Shown: positions 56,009-63,866 of the stretch, in pieces
Numbering within the stretch: position 1 is the stretch's first letter
Layout: each line of letters opens with the position of its first letter
Origin: Andreprevotia lacus DSM 23236
GTDB taxonomy: Bacteria > Pseudomonadota > Gammaproteobacteria > Burkholderiales > Chitinibacteraceae
DNA length: 64,000 nt
Assembly: GCF_900176275.1 (NCBI RefSeq)
Contig: NZ_FWXD01000013.1
Span: 62,001 to 126,000, forward strand
Direction: 5' to 3'
The notes under the pieces: model-generated
Told to the model about the DNA's origin: nothing
What the model saw: only the letters and a program-made list of their open reading frames with translations
The model's database searches: none
Position numbers and translations under genes: made by a program

Positions 56009-56386
56009 ATGAAAAAGACCCTGCTGGCCGCTGCCCTGCTGGCCACCGCCGCCTTCGCTAGCGCCAATTCGGCCTGTGACAAGCCCAAGAACGACTTCGA
56101 CAATCTGTACTGTCTGGACAAGGTTTATCTGCAGGCCGACAAGGACCTCAACGAAGCCTATGGCAAGCTGGTGAAAGTGCTGGATGCCGACGGCAAGGCC
56201 GCGCTCAAGAAAGGCCAGTTGGCCTGGATCAGCAGCCGCAACAGCGAGTGCAGCTATAGCGATGCCAAGGGCTTTTACGTGAACCTGGAATGCGCCACCC
56301 GCACCACCACCGAGCGCGCCCAGTTCCTCACCGAGCGCTATCGCGAGTGCACCAGCGCCGGCTGCATGAACAGCAAGCTGAAATAA
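56009..56386 (+). CDS. Exported LprI-like (DUF1311) protein
   Basis: A 125-residue protein with signal peptide (MKKTLLAAALLATAAFASA). The mature part carries the LprI N-terminal pattern: paired cysteines in SACDKPKNDFDNLYCLDK, then QADKDLNEAYGKLVKVL and KKGQLAWISSRNSECSY, with further cysteines near the end (RECTSAGCMN). Mycobacterial LprI is a lysozyme inhibitor; many homologues are uncharacterised. Six cysteines suggest three disulfides. The start at 56009 is the one that gives the signal peptide. Confidence 0.88.
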   Translation: MKKTLLAAALLATAAFASANSACDKPKNDFDNLYCLDKVYLQADKDLNEAYGKLVKVLDADGKAALKKGQLAWISSRNSECSYSDAKGFYVNLECATRTTTERAQFLTERYRECTSAGCMNSKLK

Positions 56387-56546
56387 GCATCTGCCCACCC
56401 GCATCCCCGGAGCAACTGGCGTTGCACGGGGCCTGCGGGTGGCAGCAATGTGGGGCCGCACACAGCGCGGCCGTACATTTTTCAACGCCGTCCGCTTGCC
56501 GATCTGCTGCAATGCCGGCTGGCTCACACCTGCATATCCGCCCCGC

Positions 56547-57683
56547 ATGAAAAAAATCCTGCTTCTCAGTGTCAGCGCCGGCGCCGGCCACATGCGTGCC
56601 GCGCAAGCCATTGCCGCCACCGCCAGCGCCATGGGCGAACCGGTCGAGGCCACGCATCTGGATGTGATGGCCTACGTCAGCAACGGCTTTCGCACCCTCT
56701 ATACCGATTTCTATATCAAGCTGGTCAGCAATCACCCGGCGCTGTGGGGTTATCTGTACCAGAAAACAGATGCGGCCGATCAGAGTGCATTTGGCCAGAA
56801 GCTGCGCCGCGCGGTCGAGCGCCTCAATTGCCGTACCCTGCTGGCCGAAATCAAGACCATGCAGCCGGATGCCATCGTCTGCACGCATTTCCTGCCCGCC
56901 GAGCTGCTGTCGCGCGAGCTGCGCAAGGGTCGGCTGGATGTGCCGGTGTGGGTGCAGGTCACCGATTTCGATCTGCACAGCATGTGGATCGTGCCGCATA
57001 TGAGCGGCTATTTCGCCGCCAATGACGAGATTGCCTATCGCATGCGCGAACGCGGCCTGGCGCCGGAAGCCGTGCACGTGAGCGGCATTCCCATCATGCC
57101 GACCTTTGCCGTGCCGCCAGACCGGGCTACCTGCGCTGCCGAATACGGGCTGGACCCGCAACGCACCACCTTCCTGATGATGGCTGGGGGTGCCGGGCTG
57201 GGCAGCCTGCCCGAACTGGCCGAGCGCTTGCTGGTCATGCCGGGCGATTTCCAGCTGATTGCCATGGCCGGCAAGAACGAAGCCATGCTGGCCGCGCTGC
57301 ATGAAGTGGCTGCGCGCCATCCGGGCCGCCTGTTCCCGCAGGGCTTTACCGACAAGGTGGAGCGGCTGATGGCCTGTGCTGATCTGGTCATCACCAAGCC
57401 GGGCGGGCTGACCACGTCCGAATGCCTGGCGATGGGGCTGCCGATGATCATCAACTCGCCCATCCCTGGTCAGGAAGAACGCAATGCCGACTTCCTGCTG
57501 GAGCAAGGCGTGGCGCTGAAGGCCATTGATGCCACCGCGCTGGAATACCGTATCCGCGCGCTGCTGGAGCAACCGCAGCGGTTGGCCGACATGCGCGCGC
57601 GCATCGCCACGCTGGGCCGCCCGCATGCGGCCCGCACGGTGCTGGAACGCGTGCTGGCCGGCCCGGCCGGGGCTAAGGCATGA
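56547..57683 (+). CDS. MGDG synthase-type glycosyltransferase (GT28)
   Basis: A 378-residue GT-B glycosyltransferase that would transfer a sugar to diacylglycerol. The N-terminal MKKILLLSVSAGAGHMRAAQA is the diacylglycerol-binding domain of MGDG synthase/UgtP enzymes; THFLPAELLSREL and VTDFDLHSMWIVP follow. The C-terminal half has AGGAGLGSLPEL and the UDP-sugar site KPGGLTTSECLAMGLPMII followed by PGQEERNADFL. It overlaps the next gene by ATGA and heads a three-gene operon with a membrane protein and a phosphatase. It may make glucosyl- or galactosyl-diacylglycerol. The sugar and acceptor are unknown. Confidence 0.92.
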   Translation: MKKILLLSVSAGAGHMRAAQAIAATASAMGEPVEATHLDVMAYVSNGFRTLYTDFYIKLVSNHPALWGYLYQKTDAADQSAFGQKLRRAVERLNCRTLLAEIKTMQPDAIVCTHFLPAELLSRELRKGRLDVPVWVQVTDFDLHSMWIVPHMSGYFAANDEIAYRMRERGLAPEAVHVSGIPIMPTFAVPPDRATCAAEYGLDPQRTTFLMMAGGAGLGSLPELAERLLVMPGDFQLIAMAGKNEAMLAALHEVAARHPGRLFPQGFTDKVERLMACADLVITKPGGLTTSECLAMGLPMIINSPIPGQEERNADFLLEQGVALKAIDATALEYRIRALLEQPQRLADMRARIATLGRPHAARTVLERVLAGPAGAKA

Positions 57684-58171
57684 CGCGGCCACACGGCCGC
57701 ACCTGGGCCATGGTGCTGTGGGTGCTGCTGCTGGGCTATTTTTTTGCCAACGTCGAAATCCAGATCGAAGGCGCGGCCGGCTGGGCCGCCAACCTGCCCA
57801 CGTGGCGGGTAGAGAAACACTGGCTGTTGGACATTTTCTGGGGTGGTCGCGCGATGACCGGCTACCACGCCTGGGTGTTCCCCTTCGTTGCGCTGTTCTT
57901 CCATTTTCCGGCCGTGTTTGCCGGGCAATGGTCGTGGCGCATCGAGGCCCGCATCATTGCCTGCATCATGCTGTTCTGGATTGCGGAAGACTTTCTGTGG
58001 TTCGTGCTCAACCCGGCCTATGGCATTGCCAGATTCACGCCGGCACAGGTGCCGTGGCACAAGCACTGGATCGCCTTTGCCCCCACCGATTACTGGACCA
58101 TGGGCGCCGTGGCCGCCAGCCTGCTGTGGCTGTCGCAACGCCGCCCGGCTGTTTCAAGGAATGAAGCATGA
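57680..58171 (+). CDS. Small polytopic membrane protein in the glycolipid operon
   Basis: A 163-residue protein with about four hydrophobic segments (VLWVLLLGYFFANVEIQI, WVFPFVALFFHFPAVFA, IIACIMLFWIAEDFLWFVL, WTMGAVAASLLWLS). Several conserved-looking aromatic and acidic residues lie in the helices (WIAEDFLWFVLNP), and HKHW/HAWVF histidines could bind metal. It is coupled to both neighbours by ATGA overlaps. No family was recognised. A role in lipid handling is suggested only by the neighbouring glycosyltransferase. Confidence 0.78.
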   Translation: MTRPHGRTWAMVLWVLLLGYFFANVEIQIEGAAGWAANLPTWRVEKHWLLDIFWGGRAMTGYHAWVFPFVALFFHFPAVFAGQWSWRIEARIIACIMLFWIAEDFLWFVLNPAYGIARFTPAQVPWHKHWIAFAPTDYWTMGAVAASLLWLSQRRPAVSRNEA

Positions 58172-58752
58172 GTGACCCGCGTTTTGTTTCGTTGCTGCTG
58201 CTGGCGTTGCTGGCCGCGCCGGTTCACGCCGAACAGGCCGCCGTTCCCGCCCACCGCCCGGCGGAATGGGCCCAGCCGGTCGGCAATGGCCCGATCAGCA
58301 ATCTGTACCGGATCACCCCGCAGCTCTATCGCAGCGCGGCGCTCACGCGCGACGACGTGGCCCAGCTCAAGCAACTGGGCGTGCGCAAGGTGATCAGCTT
58401 CCGCGCCTTCCATTCGGACGACAAGATACTGGCCGACAGCCAGATCGAGATCCTGCGTATCCCCATCAATACCTGGAACATCCGCGACCAGGACATGATT
58501 GCCGCGCTGCGCGCCTTGCACCACCTCGACCGCGACGGCCCCGTCCTGATCCATTGCCAGCATGGTGCCGACCGCACCGGGCTGGTGTCAGCGCTGTATC
58601 GCGTGGTGTATCAGGGCTGGAGCAAGCAGCAAGCGCTGGACGAGCTGGAGAACGGCGGCTACGGCTTTCATGCCATGTGGCAGAACATCAAGCGTTACAT
58701 GAATGACGTGGATATCGCCAAGCTGCGCAGCGCGGTGGATGCGGCTGGCTGA
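58168..58752 (+). CDS. Exported tyrosine/dual-specificity phosphatase-like protein
   Basis: A 194-residue protein with an N-terminal signal sequence (FVSLLLLALLAAPVHA) and a DSP-type phosphatase domain. The P-loop IHCQHGADRTGLV has C130 and R136, with a general-acid Asp likely in the NIRDQDM loop. It is placed in the periplasm by the signal sequence. It overlaps the preceding membrane-protein gene. In this operon it may dephosphorylate a lipid or glycolipid precursor rather than a protein (inference). Confidence 0.88.
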   Translation: MSDPRFVSLLLLALLAAPVHAEQAAVPAHRPAEWAQPVGNGPISNLYRITPQLYRSAALTRDDVAQLKQLGVRKVISFRAFHSDDKILADSQIEILRIPINTWNIRDQDMIAALRALHHLDRDGPVLIHCQHGADRTGLVSALYRVVYQGWSKQQALDELENGGYGFHAMWQNIKRYMNDVDIAKLRSAVDAAG

Positions 58753-58893
58753 GCCCTTGCCGGGCATGCGCGCCTCTGATTCGAACGCCTGAAAACGGTG
58801 CCAGCTTGAGCGAGGCGCCCTCGCGACGGCGAGAGCGGGGGCATGGAATCAAATGACGACGAGCGCTGGTGCTTGGCCTTCAACAACAGGCGC

Positions 58894-58914
58894 GAACCCG
58901 GCTTTGCCGGGTTC
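58894..58914 (+). terminator. Hairpin between the phosphatase and histidine kinase genes
   Basis: GAACCCGGC (58894-58902), TTT loop, GCCGGGTTC (58906-58914). A weak T content follows on the plus strand. It is shared by convergent genes. Confidence 0.6.
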
Positions 58915-58953
58915 TTGCTGCCGGTCGTACAACAACACGGAACCGGCAGGCGC

Positions 58954-61782
58954 TCAAGCCGAGCGCGTCAGCCGTTGCTCGCCCAGCGTGACGCTGGTTT
59001 CCGCCAGCGCGGCGCTGGCCTCTGCCAGCAGGGTTTGCGCACCGTCGAGCAGATCGGTGTTGGCCGGGTCGTGCTCCAGCAGGGCCAGTGCACTCATCAG
59101 GCGGAACGCCCCCACCTGCCCTGAAATTCCCTTGGCACTGTGCGCATGCCGCCCTTGTGCGGCCATGTCATGCTCGACACCACAGGCGGCCAGCAGCGCG
59201 CCGATACGCGACAGGCCCTTTTCTGCCAGCGGCACAAAACGCTCCATGCTGTAGCCCAGTGCGGCGGCGGCACGATCAAGCGCCAAAGTTTCCTCGCCGT
59301 CCTCGCGGGCGTCGGCCTGCTCCTGCACCGTGGCAGGCGATGCGGTCCCGGCCAGCGCGGCCAGCAGCGTGCGGCGGCTGAACGGCTTGCCCACCCAGTC
59401 GTCGATGCCGGCTTCCTGCAGGGCCTCTTGCCCCGGCGAGTGCCCGGCACTGACCAGGATGATGCGCTGCCGATAGCCGAGGTGGCGCAATCCGCGCGAC
59501 AGTTGCATGCCGCTGAGCAAGGGCATGTGATAGTCGGTGAGCACCAGATCGACCTGCATGCCGCTGCGCCAGATATCCAGCGCCTCGGCCCCGTCTTCGG
59601 CCATCAGCACGCGCGCACCGGCACTGCTGAGCATGTCGTACAGCAGCTCCTGGTTGATGCGGTGATCCTCGGCCACCAGCACGGTCATGCCGTCCAGACG
59701 GATGCTGACTTCGGCTTGTTCTTCCTGCGGCGAGCAGGGCTGCACCGGCACGCGTGCGGTAAAGCAGGCGCCGCTGCTGCGGCGCACCAGCGCAATATTG
59801 CCGCCCATCAGGCCGATGAAGTTGCGGCAAATGGCCAGGCCCAGCCCGGCCCCGCCGGCCCGCCGGCCGCTGGCGGTCTGCTCGAAAGCCTCGAAAATGC
59901 GCGCCGCTTCATCATCACCGATGCCCGGCCCGGTATCGCTGACTTCAGCCAGCAGCCAGTTGCAGCCGTCCGGGTCACGCTCGTGATCCAGCCGCACGGT
60001 CACACCGCCCTCCTCGGTAAACTTGACCGCGTTGCCGATCAGGTTGACCAGGATTTGCCGCCACTTGCCGGCATCCAGGCTGAACCAGCCCTGCGCCTCG
60101 GCGTGGATTTCAAACGCGATGCCCTTGCGGGCCGCCTGCTCTTCAAACAAGCCTTGCAGCTGGCGCACCAGGGTTTCGACCGACAGCGCACTTTCATGCA
60201 CGTCGACCTTGCCGGCCTCCAGCCGGCTGACATCCAGCACATTGCCGATCAGGCTAAGCAGATAGTCGCCGCTGTCGCCGATCTGCCCCAGCCAGCGTGC
60301 CTGCTGCACCGACAGCGCCTGTTCGTTGCCCAGCCGCTCGGCGTAGCCCAGGATGGCGGTCAGCGGGGTGCGGATTTCGTGGCTGACGTGGGCAAGGAAA
60401 TCGCTCTTGGCACGGTTGGCGGCCTCGGCATCGCGCCGCGCAGCATCCAGCTCCTGCGTGCGCTGCAGCACCAGCCCTTCCAGCATGGTGGCCTCCTGCT
60501 GCAACTGCGTGCGGTAGGCGGCCTCGGCCTCTTCCTTCTTGCGGCGCAGCTGCGCCACCCGCAGCGCCATGGCCATGCTGAACAGCACGATCTCCAGCAC
60601 GATGCCGAAGAAAATGAAGCGGTAGCTGAAGGTGTCATGCTCGATCAGGCCGTAATCGCGCAGCCCCCAAGTGACCGAGAGCGAGATCGAATACACCGCC
60701 CACGCCAGCAGGAACAGCTTGGCGCCCGCCACGCCGTGCCGCACCGCCTGCAGGCTGGCAATGATGTAAATCAGAAAGCCCATGCCGCCGAATTCGAGCA
60801 CATAGAGCGAGTACTGCGGCAGACCCGACACCGCCAGCAGGGTGCCCAGCGCACCGGTCGCCACGATGGCGCGCAAGGCCAGATCAAGCCGGGGTGCGAT
60901 CTGCGGCGTGCGCAGGTAGTTGCGCACGAACAAGGCGGCACAGATGAAATAGATGCCGCTCATGGCAAACAACAGGGTCAGGCTGAAATGCCCGTTCCAC
61001 AGCAGCAGCGGCCATACCCCGGTGGCGCTGTGGAAGGACAGCGTGAGCAGCAGCAGATTGAGGCCGTAGTAAAGAAAGGTGCGGTCGCGCGTGGCAGCAA
61101 AGCCGATCAGCGATGCAAAGGCCACCAGCAGCATCACGCCGATCATCGCCCCCAGCAGGAACAGCTCGTGCGTATTGGCCTGCAGGAACGGTTGCTCGCC
61201 CCAGATGCGCACATCGGAATAGATCGGGCCGGCCATGCCGCTGGCGTCGTCGAATGCCACACGCATCAGCACGTCGACACTGCCATGCGCGGGTATGGAC
61301 AGCTCGAATACGGGTCTGACCGTCGGCAAGGGGCGTTCGCCCTCGCGCTGCATGGCACGGAAATGCTGCCCCTGCCACGCGGCAAAGGCAGCCGGGCCGA
61401 CCGCGCCACGGGTGTACAACGACACGTTGCCGATCAGGCCATCGCTGTATTCGACATAGGTTTTCAGCGCTTCGTTGCCGGGATTGGTCAGCTTGAAATT
61501 CAGCCACCATGCCGATGCGCTGTAGCCGCGCGAGCGCTGCAGACCCTGCGGCGGTGTGAAATCGCCGCGCACCAGCAATGCCGCAGCATCTTCTGCTGTC
61601 AGCTTGCGCGTGCCGTCTTCATACAGGGTCAGGCTGCCGTCCAGATGCTGCCCAGCCGTCAGTGGCGTCACATTGATTGCCGCAACCGGCGCCGCCCACA
61701 ACAGGGTGCAGCAGGCCAGCAGGCTGATCAGTAAAGCGATCAGCTTTCGACAGCAACAGAGACCGCCTGACAAACCAGACAT
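58954..61782 (-). CDS. Hybrid sensor histidine kinase (7TMR-DISM, HisKA, HATPase, REC, Hpt)
   Basis: A 942-residue membrane kinase. It has a signal sequence (about 12-35), a DISMED2 extracellular domain (about 38-190), seven transmembrane helices of the 7TMR-DISM type (about 205-405), a coiled coil, HisKA with phospho-His H468 (AHVSHEIRTPL), HATPase (NLIGNAVKFTEEGG, SDTGPGIGD, GAGLGLAICRNF), a receiver with D750 (LTDYHMP) and a C-terminal Hpt with H881 (HAHSAKG). All phosphorelay residues are intact. The final response regulator is not encoded nearby. DISMED2 domains are thought to bind carbohydrates, which would suit a chitin degrader (inference). ATG 61782 gives the signal sequence. Confidence 0.94.
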   Translation of the reverse strand: MSGLSGGLCCCRKLIALLISLLACCTLLWAAPVAAINVTPLTAGQHLDGSLTLYEDGTRKLTAEDAAALLVRGDFTPPQGLQRSRGYSASAWWLNFKLTNPGNEALKTYVEYSDGLIGNVSLYTRGAVGPAAFAAWQGQHFRAMQREGERPLPTVRPVFELSIPAHGSVDVLMRVAFDDASGMAGPIYSDVRIWGEQPFLQANTHELFLLGAMIGVMLLVAFASLIGFAATRDRTFLYYGLNLLLLTLSFHSATGVWPLLLWNGHFSLTLLFAMSGIYFICAALFVRNYLRTPQIAPRLDLALRAIVATGALGTLLAVSGLPQYSLYVLEFGGMGFLIYIIASLQAVRHGVAGAKLFLLAWAVYSISLSVTWGLRDYGLIEHDTFSYRFIFFGIVLEIVLFSMAMALRVAQLRRKKEEAEAAYRTQLQQEATMLEGLVLQRTQELDAARRDAEAANRAKSDFLAHVSHEIRTPLTAILGYAERLGNEQALSVQQARWLGQIGDSGDYLLSLIGNVLDVSRLEAGKVDVHESALSVETLVRQLQGLFEEQAARKGIAFEIHAEAQGWFSLDAGKWRQILVNLIGNAVKFTEEGGVTVRLDHERDPDGCNWLLAEVSDTGPGIGDDEAARIFEAFEQTASGRRAGGAGLGLAICRNFIGLMGGNIALVRRSSGACFTARVPVQPCSPQEEQAEVSIRLDGMTVLVAEDHRINQELLYDMLSSAGARVLMAEDGAEALDIWRSGMQVDLVLTDYHMPLLSGMQLSRGLRHLGYRQRIILVSAGHSPGQEALQEAGIDDWVGKPFSRRTLLAALAGTASPATVQEQADAREDGEETLALDRAAAALGYSMERFVPLAEKGLSRIGALLAACGVEHDMAAQGRHAHSAKGISGQVGAFRLMSALALLEHDPANTDLLDGAQTLLAEASAALAETSVTLGEQRLTRSA

Positions 61783-61954
61783 GACGTTGGCAAAAATCCA
61801 CAAGAAAGAATATCGGGGGCCATGATACCGGCACTGCAAGCCTGCGGGGCAGTCGGCTGGCTCAACGGTTGTATTGCCATAGCAAGACAGCTACATACCA
61901 CGCGGGATTTATTCTAATATAAGTTTGTGCCAATTCAGATTAAAGAAAGTATTT

Positions 61955-63082
61955 ATGAGCGAAGCCATCTGGACCGACATTACGCTGGATCGTCTGAAAC
62001 GCAGCGCCGATCCACTGGCAGACCAGTGTATGGATGCGCTGCTGGCGCATGGCGAAGTCGAGCAAGCCAATCAGGTGCTTGACCACCTGAACGGCCAGGG
62101 CGCGCTGCCCGAGCACGCGCCGCCTGCGCTGGCAAGCTATCTGGCCGCCACGGCGCAACTGCCGGCCGACGTGGACATGGCACGGCTGGCGCGCGCGCAG
62201 GCCTTCTTCACCACCTATGGTGCGCAGTTCGGTGTCAGCCTGTTGTGCCGCTCGCTGCCGGTGCTCTACACCGGCCGCCAGGGCGGGGCGCAGGTGCTGG
62301 CATCCACCGGAAAACTGACGGATCACTTCGAACGGCGGGCATCGGAAACCCTGCGCTTCATCCTCGATGCCGCCGAGCCCGGCGGTCTTGCCCCCGGCGG
62401 CAAGGGCTTGTTGACCATACGCCGCGTGCGCCTGATGCATGCGGCCATCCGCCACTTTGCCCGCATCAACCGCCACTGGCCCGATGGCCGATGGCCAGCA
62501 GACTGGGGCGAGCCGATCAATCAGGAAGAATTGATGGGCACCCTGCTGGCTTTCTCGCTGGAGGCCATCGAGGGCTTGCGCGCGCTGGGCGTGCCGGTCA
62601 GCGCGCAGGATGCCGAAGACCAGCTCTACCTGTGGAAGGTGATCGGCGAAGTGCTGGGCATAGACCCGGCCGGCATGCCGGCCGATATCGCTGCGGCACG
62701 CCGGCAGTGGCAGGCCATTGCACGGCGCAACTTCGGCCACAGCGCCGATGGCCTGTTGCTGACCGAGGCCCACGTTGCCTTCCTGCAGCAAAACCTGCCC
62801 GAGGTTGCACACGGGCTGGTGCCGGCGCTCATGGCCTCGCTGCTGGGCCGGCGCAACGCTGGCTATCTGGGCTTGCAGCAAAGCGGCTGGTGGCAGTGGG
62901 CCATCGACCTGCTGCGCTGGGTGTTCCGCATCAAGGCCAGGCTGGCGGGCAGCTCGCATACCGCGCAGAGCTTCATGGCCGAATACGGCCAGGCATTGAT
63001 GGAAGCACTGCAGAAACACTGGGCCGGTGCAGCGCAAGGCCGCCCGTTCCGCATTCCGGCACAGGCATTGCAACCACAATGA
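61955..63082 (+). CDS. MpaB/Lcp-like oxygenase family protein (DUF2236)
   Basis: A 375-residue, mostly helical protein. Family landmarks are SLPVLYTGRQGGAQVL, the heme-associated TIRRVRLMHAAIRHF, INQEELMGTLLAFS and the QLYLWKVIGEVLGID block. In the characterised relatives (MpaB and latex-clearing protein) the histidine in this helix is the heme ligand and the proteins cleave or oxidise isoprenoid chains with oxygen. No signal peptide is seen, in contrast to secreted Lcp. ATG 61955 has only a weak ribosome binding site (AAAGAAAG). It is coupled to the next gene by an ATGA overlap. Confidence 0.85.
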   Translation: MSEAIWTDITLDRLKRSADPLADQCMDALLAHGEVEQANQVLDHLNGQGALPEHAPPALASYLAATAQLPADVDMARLARAQAFFTTYGAQFGVSLLCRSLPVLYTGRQGGAQVLASTGKLTDHFERRASETLRFILDAAEPGGLAPGGKGLLTIRRVRLMHAAIRHFARINRHWPDGRWPADWGEPINQEELMGTLLAFSLEAIEGLRALGVPVSAQDAEDQLYLWKVIGEVLGIDPAGMPADIAAARRQWQAIARRNFGHSADGLLLTEAHVAFLQQNLPEVAHGLVPALMASLLGRRNAGYLGLQQSGWWQWAIDLLRWVFRIKARLAGSSHTAQSFMAEYGQALMEALQKHWAGAAQGRPFRIPAQALQPQ

Positions 63083-63795
63083 GCGACATCAACGATCCGG
63101 CTGCATGGTTCAATCGTGTCAGTGTCGATGGCAGCATCTACACCACGCCCGAGCTGGCCGTGTTTGCCAGCGGCTGCCTGCTGTGGGTAATCGCCTATGT
63201 ATTCGTGCTGATCCAGGCCAGGCAATACAAGGTGGTGGAAATGGCCGTGCTGGCCGGTGCCAGCAATCTGGCGTGGGAATTCGTCTGGGGCGTGCTGTTG
63301 CATACCGATATGGGCGTGTTCCTGGTGTGGACCTACCGCGCCTGGCTGTTCTTTGACCTGTTCATTTTCTGGCAGGTGCTCAAGCTGGGCGTAGACCAGT
63401 TCACCCAGCCGCAGCTGCGCCACTATTACCTGCCCATTGTCTGCGGCACGGTGCTGTTTTTCATCGGTGTGTACTGGACCATGACGCTGTCCGGGCTGGA
63501 TACGCCCATCGGCGCACGCTCGGCCTATGTATGCCAGTTCATCATCAGCGCGCTGTGCCTGCTGTTGCTGGTGCAACAGCCCTCGACCATCGGCCACGCG
63601 TGGACGGTGACCTGGCTGCGCAGCCTGGGCACTTTGCTGGTGTCGGTGTTCATGTTGCTGCACTACCCACACGACGCTTTTTTGCTGTGGCTGTGCGCTG
63701 GCGCCACCGTGCTGGATGGCATGTACTGCGTTTACTTCCTGCGACTGCGCAAAAGCGCGGCGCAGCAGCCGGTGCTGCAGGCCGCAACGGGTTGA
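63079..63795 (+). CDS. Seven-helix membrane protein resembling Pyr4-type terpene cyclases
   Basis: A 238-residue integral membrane protein with about seven helices. The segment VEMAVLAGASNLAWEFVWGVLL, followed by RAWLFFDLFIFWQVLKLG and late TVLDGMYCVYFLRLR, matches the layout of fungal Pyr4/PaxB transmembrane terpene cyclases. E67 and D213 fall where the two essential acidic residues of Pyr4 lie (E63 and D218, from memory). It starts inside the stop of the MpaB-like gene, so the two proteins are made together. Some relatives are only annotated as unknown membrane proteins, so cyclase activity is a hypothesis. A strong terminator follows. Confidence 0.75.
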   Translation: MSDINDPAAWFNRVSVDGSIYTTPELAVFASGCLLWVIAYVFVLIQARQYKVVEMAVLAGASNLAWEFVWGVLLHTDMGVFLVWTYRAWLFFDLFIFWQVLKLGVDQFTQPQLRHYYLPIVCGTVLFFIGVYWTMTLSGLDTPIGARSAYVCQFIISALCLLLLVQQPSTIGHAWTVTWLRSLGTLLVSVFMLLHYPHDAFLLWLCAGATVLDGMYCVYFLRLRKSAAQQPVLQAATG

Positions 63796-63820
63796 TGGGC
63801 CCGTTGCCAGCACCAGAACA

Positions 63821-63852
63821 AACAACCCCGCCGCAGCGGGGTTGTTTGTTTT
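63821..63852. terminator. Terminator after the MpaB/Pyr4-like operon
   Basis: AACAACCCCGC (63821-63831), CGCA loop, GCGGGGTTGTT (63836-63846), then TGTTTT. It lies between convergent genes. Confidence 0.93.
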
Positions 63853-63866
63853 ACACGCACTGCTGA

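Noticed and set aside
59140-61734. An 864-residue plus-strand open frame opposite the hybrid kinase
   Set aside because: It mirrors the kinase codons on the other strand, is rich in His, Gln, Arg and Gly, and has no domain. High GC content leaves antisense frames open.
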